Shown here: piece after piece, positions 56,534 to 64,000 of the stretch | How the letters are laid out: every line of letters starts with the position of its first letter | How positions within the stretch are numbered: position 1 is the stretch's first letter | Assembly: GCF_003205835.1 (NCBI RefSeq) | Contig: NZ_CP029773.1 | Location: 4,761,001 to 4,825,000, forward strand | Origin: Stenotrophomonas maltophilia | GTDB lineage: Bacteria; Pseudomonadota; Gammaproteobacteria; Xanthomonadales; Xanthomonadaceae | Direction: 5' to 3' | DNA length: 64,000 nt | Notes under the pieces: generated by a model | Databases searched by the model: none | What the model was told of the DNA's origin: nothing | The model's input: only the letters and a program-made list of their open reading frames with translations | Translations under genes and position numbers: made by a program

Positions 56534-57496
56534 ATGCTCGACGCACCCGATACCGCCGTGCTGGCGGTCAACCTAGGCACGCCCGAGACGCCGACGGCTC
56601 CCGCCGTACGCCGTTACCTGGCTGAATTCCTGTCCGACCCCCGCGTGGTCTCGATCCCGGCACTGCTGTGGCAGCCGTTGCTGCGCGGGCTGATCCTGCC
56701 GCTGCGCAGCAGCCGTTCAGCGGCCAAGTACGCCCAGGTCTGGCTGCCGGAGGGCTCACCGCTGATGGTGCATACGCGTCAGCTGGCGCAGGCCATGCAG
56801 GCCCTGCTGCCGACCCTGAAAGTGCGCCACGCGATGCGCTACGGCAAACCGGCCCTGGCCAGCGAGCTCGACCGCCTGGCCGCCGAAGGCGCGCGCCGCA
56901 TCGTGGTGCTGCCGTTGTATCCGCAGTACTCCACCACCACCACCGCCTCGGTCGAAGACCGTGTTGATGCCTGGCAGCGCCGCAATCCTGGCGTCACCGT
57001 CAGCCTGGTGCGCGACTATTCGGTCGACCCGGGCTGGGTCGAGGCCGCGGCCGGTTCCATCCAGCGTTACTGGGAACAGCACGGCCGTGGCCAGAAACTG
57101 ATGTTCTCCTTTCATGGCATTCCGCAGCGCCTGGCTGATGGGGGCGATCCGTATCCGCAGCGCTGCGAAGCCAGCGCACAGGCCATCGCCAACGCGCTGG
57201 GCCTGGGCAGGGACGAGTGGCAGATGGGCTACCAGTCGCGCTTCGGCCGCGAGCGCTGGCTGCAGCCGTATGCCGAGCCGAGCCTGTGGGCGCTGGCCGA
57301 ATCCGGCGTGAAGCAGATCGACGTGGTCTGCCCCGGCTTCGCCACCGACTGTCTGGAAACGCTGGAAGAAGTGGCACTGGGCTTCACCGAAACACTGGCC
57401 GAGCGCGGCGCGACGATGCGTTACATCCCCTGCCTCAACGCCGAACCGGAGCACGCACGTGCGCTTGCGCGGCTGGCCGTGGCCTCGCTGGCATGA
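56534..57496 (+). CDS. hemH: Ferrochelatase
   Basis: The 320-residue product inserts Fe2+ into protoporphyrin IX, the last step of haem synthesis. Family segments are VLAVNLGTPETPTAPAVRRYL at the start, LPLYPQYSTTTTAS and the metal-ligand His in MFSFHGIPQR (about residue 194), and a catalytic Glu in CLETLEEVAL near the end. No C-terminal Fe-S ligand cysteines beyond the family minimum were noted. It overlaps the next gene by 4 bp (ATGA). Confidence 0.97.
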   Translation: MLDAPDTAVLAVNLGTPETPTAPAVRRYLAEFLSDPRVVSIPALLWQPLLRGLILPLRSSRSAAKYAQVWLPEGSPLMVHTRQLAQAMQALLPTLKVRHAMRYGKPALASELDRLAAEGARRIVVLPLYPQYSTTTTASVEDRVDAWQRRNPGVTVSLVRDYSVDPGWVEAAAGSIQRYWEQHGRGQKLMFSFHGIPQRLADGGDPYPQRCEASAQAIANALGLGRDEWQMGYQSRFGRERWLQPYAEPSLWALAESGVKQIDVVCPGFATDCLETLEEVALGFTETLAERGATMRYIPCLNAEPEHARALARLAVASLA

Positions 57497-58347
57497 GTCT
57501 GCAACCGTTTGAGCTGGAGGTCGCTGGCGCGCGCGTCGCCGGTCTGCGCAACCACGCCGACGGCCCGCGCGTGCTGGCCCTGCATGGCTGGCTCGACAAC
57601 GCGGCCAGCTTCGTGCCGCTTGCGCCGCACCTGTCGTCGTTGCAGCTGGTGGCCATCGATCTGCCCGGCCACGGTCACAGCGCACATCTGCCGGCCGGTG
57701 CCAGCTACACCACGGCCGCCGCCATCTGCCACGTGCTCGATGTGGCCGATGCACTGGGCTGGGACCGTTTCAGCCTGCTCGGCCATTCAATGGGCGCCGG
57801 CATCGCCAGCCTCACCGCCTCGGTCAGTGATCGCGTCGAGCGCCTGGTGGCGATCGAAGCACTCGGCGGCCTGCGTGGTCCCGAGGAAGACACCGCCAAC
57901 CGCCTGCGCGAGCATGTGAATGCCACGCGCGCACTGGCACGCAAGCAGCTGCGCGTGTTTCCCGATCTGGCCGCACCCATCCGTGCGCGGATGATGACCA
58001 ACCAGCTCAGCGAAGGCTGCGCACGCCTGCTGGTCGAGCGTGGCGTGGAACCGGTTGAAGGCGGCTACCGCTGGTGCAGCGATCCACGCCTGATGCTGCC
58101 CACCGCGATCCGCCTCAGTGAAGGCCAGATCGACAACCTGCTGCAGGCCATCGCCTGCCCGACACAGGTGATCTATGCCACGCCGGCGCAGTCCTATTAT
58201 CCCGAGCCGATGCGCAGCGATCGCCTGCAGCACCTGCGTGATGGACGGCTGGCGGTGTTTCCCGGCAATCATCACCTGCACATGGAAGACCCGCAACAGA
58301 TCGCGGGCGTGATCCTGCACTTCTTCAGCAACGGCAACGCGGGCTGA
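57493..58347 (+). CDS. Alpha/beta-hydrolase fold protein
   Basis: The 284-residue product has the oxyanion segment LALHGWLDNAASF (28-40), the nucleophile elbow LGHSMGAGIA with Ser99 and a C-terminal PGNHHLHME with the likely catalytic His (about 262). It is a serine hydrolase of the epoxide-hydrolase/esterase type without signal peptide. Its substrate is unknown. Translational coupling to hemH is common in related bacteria but its link to haem is not established. Confidence 0.9.
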   Translation: MSLQPFELEVAGARVAGLRNHADGPRVLALHGWLDNAASFVPLAPHLSSLQLVAIDLPGHGHSAHLPAGASYTTAAAICHVLDVADALGWDRFSLLGHSMGAGIASLTASVSDRVERLVAIEALGGLRGPEEDTANRLREHVNATRALARKQLRVFPDLAAPIRARMMTNQLSEGCARLLVERGVEPVEGGYRWCSDPRLMLPTAIRLSEGQIDNLLQAIACPTQVIYATPAQSYYPEPMRSDRLQHLRDGRLAVFPGNHHLHMEDPQQIAGVILHFFSNGNAG

Positions 58348-58637
58348 GCAAAGGTATCCGCGCGCTTCACTCCGCGCGTTTGCGGCCGATACATCAGTTG
58401 CGGGCCCCTGCGTCCGCAGCACGCAGGTCCGGTCGGACCTGCGGCGTGTGTCTGGTCCTGCAAGGAAGTCCGCATGCCTGCTCCATCGCACCGTCACCCA
58501 CAGGATGTGGTCACGGTGCCCCGTCTCCGCGACGTTGATTGCGTCGCATTCCCCGAATTCCCGGTCCCTGCCCTGGCCACGCGCTCATGCGTGCGTCACC
58601 GCGTGGCCGCTGTCGTCTGCTGATCCAGGAGTCGCCG

Positions 58638-60743
58638 ATGTCCGCTGCATCCTCCCGTCCCCCCGATACCGTTCGCCTGCCGCATCTGCAGCAGCTCGCT
58701 CACCGCGCTGACCGTCGACTGCTGATCGGCAGTGCGGCGTTGGCTATGGCTGGCCTGGTGCTGGCCCTGCGTGGGCCCCACGTACCGGGCGCCGCGTTGG
58801 CGGCGGCCGCCGTGCTGCCCGCCCTCTGGCTCGCCGGTCCACAGGCGGGCCGCAGCATCGCCCGCAACGGCCTGGCGTTGCTGCTGTCGCTGCAGTTGGC
58901 ATTGCTGTGCGCGATCGTCGGCCTGTCGCCAGCGTTGCCGATCGCGTTGCTGCTGGGCGTGCTGCTCAGCCACCGCGATCGCCTGCCGGTATGGCTGGCC
59001 GGTGGTGTTGGCACCCTCGCCCTGCTGGTACCGCTGCTGCACGGCGCAGCCGTGGGACCGACGTTGCTGCAGGCCGGCCTGTTCGCCAGCCTGACCGTGT
59101 TCCTCGGCCAGGTCGCGCTGCGCCTGCGCCAGCAGACCGAGGCGCTTGGCCACGGCCCGCGCCGCCTGGCGGCACTGGCGCGCGATATCGCTACGGGCAC
59201 CGATCTGAGCGCACATGCAGATACCGCGGCCTATGCACCCGGTTCGCTGGCCCATGCGCTGGCCGATACCGCCCGCCACGTACAGGCGCAGCGTGGGCGC
59301 GAGGCTGAAGCGCATGCCGAGAATGCGCAGATCCGCCAGGCGCTCGATGCCTCGCGCACCGCGATGATGATTGCCGACAACGACCACGTGATCCGTTACG
59401 TGAACCGCTCGGTGGTGGCCCTGCTGCGCAACCAGCAGGCAACACTGCGCCAGGCCTTCCCCGACTTCGATGCCGAGCGCCTGGTGGGCAGCAGCATCCA
59501 CCGCTTCCACGCCAACCCGGACCGCATCCGCGCGATCCTCAACGGCCTGCAGGTCACCCACAACGGCAAGGTGCAGATCGGCCCGGTGCACTTCGCACAG
59601 GTGGTCACGCCGGTGTTCGATGCGCAGGGCCTGCGCCTCGGTTTCGCCGTGGAATGGCATGACCGGACGCATGAACTGTCGCTTGAGAACGCAGTGGCCG
59701 GCATTGTTGCCGCCGCTGCCGCCGGCGATCTCGACCAGCGTCTGCAGGCGAGCGAAGGTGCGAGCTTCCTGGATGGACTGACCGGTGGCATCAACCAGCT
59801 GCTGGATACGCTGGGCGGCACTGTCGACGAGGTGCGGCAGATGCTTTCCGCCTTGGCCAATGGCGATCTGGACCGGCGCATGCACGGCGAGTATCACGGC
59901 GCCTTCGCCGCGATCCAGCGCGATGCGAATGCCACGGCCGGCCAGCTGGCGCGCATGGTCGGGCGCATCCAGCAATGTGCGGCCTCGATCAGTACCGCGG
60001 CCAGCGAGATCGCCGCCGGCAATGGCGCACTGTCCGAACGCAGTGAACGCCAGGCCGCGCATCTGCAGGAGACTGCTGCATCGATGGAGGAGCTGACCTC
60101 CACCGTGCGCCAGAACGCCGCTCATGCCCGCCAGGCCAGTGAGCTGGCGGCGTCTACGCAGAGCGCGGCGAGTGACGGCAACACCGCCATGCAGCGCGTG
60201 GTCGATACCATGCAGGCAATTGAAGGTGCATCGAAGCGCATCGGCGATATCACCGGCGTGATCGACGGCATCGCCTTCCAGACCAATATCCTGGCGTTGA
60301 ACGCAGCGGTGGAAGCCGCCCGCGCCGGCGAGCAGGGCCGTGGCTTCGCCGTGGTGGCCAGCGAAGTGCGCGTTCTGGCGCAGCGGTCAGCCGCCGCCGC
60401 GCAGGAGATCAAGAAGCTGATCGACGAAGCCGGACGCCAGGTCGGTGAAGGCGCACAGCTGGTGGCCGACGCTGGTCTGCGCATGCAGGGCATTGCCGGT
60501 GGTGTGGAGAACGTCAGTCACCTGATGCGCGAGATCTCGGCGGCCTCGCAGGAGCAGTCGATCGGCATCGAGCAGATCAACCAGACCGTGGTGCAGATGG
60601 ACCAGGCCACGCAGCAGAACGCGGCATTGGTGGAAGAAGCAACCGCAGCAGCACGCGAGCTGCAGAGCCAGGCCTGGACATTGACCGAAGCGGTCTCGGT
60701 CTTCCGCCAGCAGGCACCGCACGAGGTCTCGCGGGCCGCCTGA
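58638..60743 (+). CDS. Methyl-accepting chemotaxis protein with multi-helix membrane sensor and PAS domain
   Basis: The 701-residue receptor starts at ATG 58638 after a CAGGAG ribosome-binding site. The first 160 residues form about six closely spaced hydrophobic helices with almost no periplasmic loop. A PAS-like domain follows (about 230-345, MMIADNDHVIRYVNRS), then HAMP-like repeats (AALANGDLDRRM pattern) and the signalling tip EQGRGFAVVASEVRVLAQRS in the kinase-contact hairpin. No C-terminal CheR/CheB pentapeptide tether is present. It probably senses a membrane or intracellular (redox/energy) signal rather than a periplasmic ligand. A strong terminator follows. Confidence 0.93.
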   Translation: MSAASSRPPDTVRLPHLQQLAHRADRRLLIGSAALAMAGLVLALRGPHVPGAALAAAAVLPALWLAGPQAGRSIARNGLALLLSLQLALLCAIVGLSPALPIALLLGVLLSHRDRLPVWLAGGVGTLALLVPLLHGAAVGPTLLQAGLFASLTVFLGQVALRLRQQTEALGHGPRRLAALARDIATGTDLSAHADTAAYAPGSLAHALADTARHVQAQRGREAEAHAENAQIRQALDASRTAMMIADNDHVIRYVNRSVVALLRNQQATLRQAFPDFDAERLVGSSIHRFHANPDRIRAILNGLQVTHNGKVQIGPVHFAQVVTPVFDAQGLRLGFAVEWHDRTHELSLENAVAGIVAAAAAGDLDQRLQASEGASFLDGLTGGINQLLDTLGGTVDEVRQMLSALANGDLDRRMHGEYHGAFAAIQRDANATAGQLARMVGRIQQCAASISTAASEIAAGNGALSERSERQAAHLQETAASMEELTSTVRQNAAHARQASELAASTQSAASDGNTAMQRVVDTMQAIEGASKRIGDITGVIDGIAFQTNILALNAAVEAARAGEQGRGFAVVASEVRVLAQRSAAAAQEIKKLIDEAGRQVGEGAQLVADAGLRMQGIAGGVENVSHLMREISAASQEQSIGIEQINQTVVQMDQATQQNAALVEEATAAARELQSQAWTLTEAVSVFRQQAPHEVSRAA

Positions 60744-60771
60744 TCCGGGCCTTCAATTCGATCCTGATCAG

Positions 60772-60799
60772 AACGGCGCCCGCAGGGCGCCGTTTTTTT
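60772..60799 (+). terminator. Rho-independent terminator of the chemotaxis gene
   Basis: AACGGCGCCC/GGGCGCCGTT with a short loop, followed by seven T, about 30 bases after the stop codon. Confidence 0.93.
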
Positions 60800-60849
60800 G
60801 CCTGCTTTTGCGTGATGGGTCAGAAAAAGACCGCTTCCAGGCCTTCCGT

Positions 60850-61153
60850 GGGGCGGTGCCAACCTTGGCTGGCACCGCATCCACGCACGGCATGGATCTG
60901 CGGGTAGTGCCGGCCTCTGGCCGGCAACCGCAGCCGCGTGCACTGTCTGGGCCCGCTGCCGGGGTTGGCACCGCTCTTCGCAGGGACAGCCCATCCACGC
61001 ACGGCGTGGATCTACTGTGGGTCCGCATGCCCTCGGTAGACGCCAACCTTGGTTGGCGCTCTGGCTGCCCGCGGAGAATATCCACACACGGCGTGGATCT
61101 ACCGGGTTGTTGGTGTACAGCCACGGGGGTGCCGGCCGCCGGCCGGCACGACC
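60850..61153. repeat. Cluster of at least seven SMAG-like elements with four stem types
   Basis: The elements include GTGCCAACCTTGGCTGGCAC (60856), GTAGTGCCGGCCTCTGGCC (60904), three copies of a stem ATCCACGCACGGCGTGGAT or close variant (60880, 60992, 61081; the minus-strand form is headed by GTAG), GTAGACGCCAACCTTGG (61036) and GTGCCGGCCGCCGGCCGGC (61130). Confidence 0.82.
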
Positions 61154-61172
61154 CGCATTTTCTGCGCACAAA

Positions 61173-61204
61173 GAAAAACCCCGCTGCGTAAGCAGCGGGG
61201 TTTT
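61173..61204 (-). terminator. rRNA operon terminator
   Basis: On the minus strand the stem CCCCGCTGC/GCAGCGGGG with a small loop is followed by TTTTTC, 10 bases after the 5S rRNA 3' end. Confidence 0.92.
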
Positions 61205-61213
61205 GGGTGTAAA

Positions 61214-61329
61214 CCCTGGCGATGACCTACTCTCGCATGGCTTGAGCCACACTACCATCGGCGCAGCTGCGTTTCACTTCCGAGTTCGGGATGGGATCGG
61301 GTGGTTCCACAGCGCTAATTTCACCAGGG
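61214..61329 (-). rRNA. rrf: 5S ribosomal RNA
   Basis: The complete 5S gene on the minus strand. The mature ends pair as CCCTGG...CCAGGG, and the conserved CCGAACTCGGAAGTGAAAC and GATGGTAGTGTGG segments are present. It is the last gene of the operon. Exact ends are within a few bases. Confidence 0.95.
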
Positions 61330-61452
61330 AGGCTTTTGGAGAGTCGCACTCGTCCCGGAGGACAAGGCGCCAGCCTCGCATAGTTCTTGTGACGTAGCGT
61401 GCACTTGGATGCTCTTACGACGTTGTCGTAAAGCCAAGGCAACTTGAGGTTA

Positions 61453-64000
<2,548 letters not shown>

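Larger units (their letters stand above)
60744..61213. other. Non-coding region of about 470 bp between chemotaxis gene and rRNA operon
   Basis: It contains the chemotaxis-gene terminator on the left, a dense SMAG cluster in the middle and the rRNA operon terminator on the right. Small open frames here read through the repeats and are not credible genes. Confidence 0.8.

Noticed and set aside
61079..61104. DnaA-box-like TATCCACA sequences
   Set aside because: They belong to the ATCCACGC-stem repeats near the rRNA operon and have no cluster or AT-rich unwinding region.
61330..61452. tRNA gene in the 5S-23S spacer
   Set aside because: No cloverleaf or TTCGAATC-like T-arm is seen in the spacer.

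Overview
The window looks like chromosomal DNA from the Stenotrophomonas maltophilia complex (Xanthomonadaceae). I infer this from the high GC content, the large number of GTAG-headed hairpin repeats (SMAG elements, a REP family described from S. maltophilia), and a run of typical gammaproteobacterial housekeeping genes. No prophage, insertion sequence, plasmid function or CRISPR array is visible. Almost all of the window is core genome. The mobile-looking content is limited to small non-coding palindromes between genes.

Layout. 0-10 kb: a truncated hypothetical gene, a short tyrosine-phosphatase-like protein, an unrecognised lower-GC gene, uvrD with an upstream FAD-dependent oxidoreductase, cardiolipin synthase, rpmB-rpmG, a DnaQ-like exonuclease, and a divergent LysR/RidA pair. 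10-17 kb: a czc-type heavy-metal efflux operon (CzcI-like His-rich protein, czcC, czcB, czcA). 17-26.5 kb: a DUF885 zinc-peptidase-like protein, a glycosyltransferase/LAB_N/epimerase cluster, a suppressor-of-fused protein, rsmG-parA-parB, a phosphopantetheinyl transferase, a GlsB/YeaQ membrane protein and xthA. 26.6-41 kb: an aldehyde dehydrogenase, then a carboxylate block made of an MHS-family symporter, a DcaP-type porin, divergent acs, a CrbR/ErdR-like regulator, mntP behind a manganese riboswitch, and a CrbS-like SSS-kinase. An S46 dipeptidyl-peptidase follows. 41-61 kb: tamB-tamA, glyS-glyQ, a gspE-like ATPase, a glutamine amidotransferase, a membrane protein, tatABC, a SYLF protein, hemH with an alpha/beta hydrolase, and a chemotaxis receptor. 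61.2-64 kb: the 3' part of an rRNA operon on the minus strand (5S complete, 23S cut by the window end).

How the genes fit together. The most coherent functional unit is 28-39 kb. An outer-membrane porin and an inner-membrane proton symporter could bring in a small carboxylate, Acs would activate acetate to acetyl-CoA, and the flanking CrbS/CrbR-like two-component pair belongs to the family that switches on acs in Vibrio and Pseudomonas. A shared inverted repeat in the porin/acs intergenic region is a candidate operator. Other units are the czc tripartite efflux pump, the TamA/TamB outer-membrane assembly pair, the Tat export system, the two-subunit glycyl-tRNA synthetase and the ParA/ParB segregation pair.

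Repeat biology is the least ordinary part. There are at least two families of palindromes. SMAG elements have several different stem sequences, and three genes take their TAG stop codon from a SMAG GTAG terminus. A second family of about 40 bp has five copies; four of them keep one conserved mismatch in the stem that gives the element a direction. One 29-bp perfect inverted repeat lies between convergent genes. I found no clearly new multi-gene system; the best candidates for follow-up are listed in the findings.
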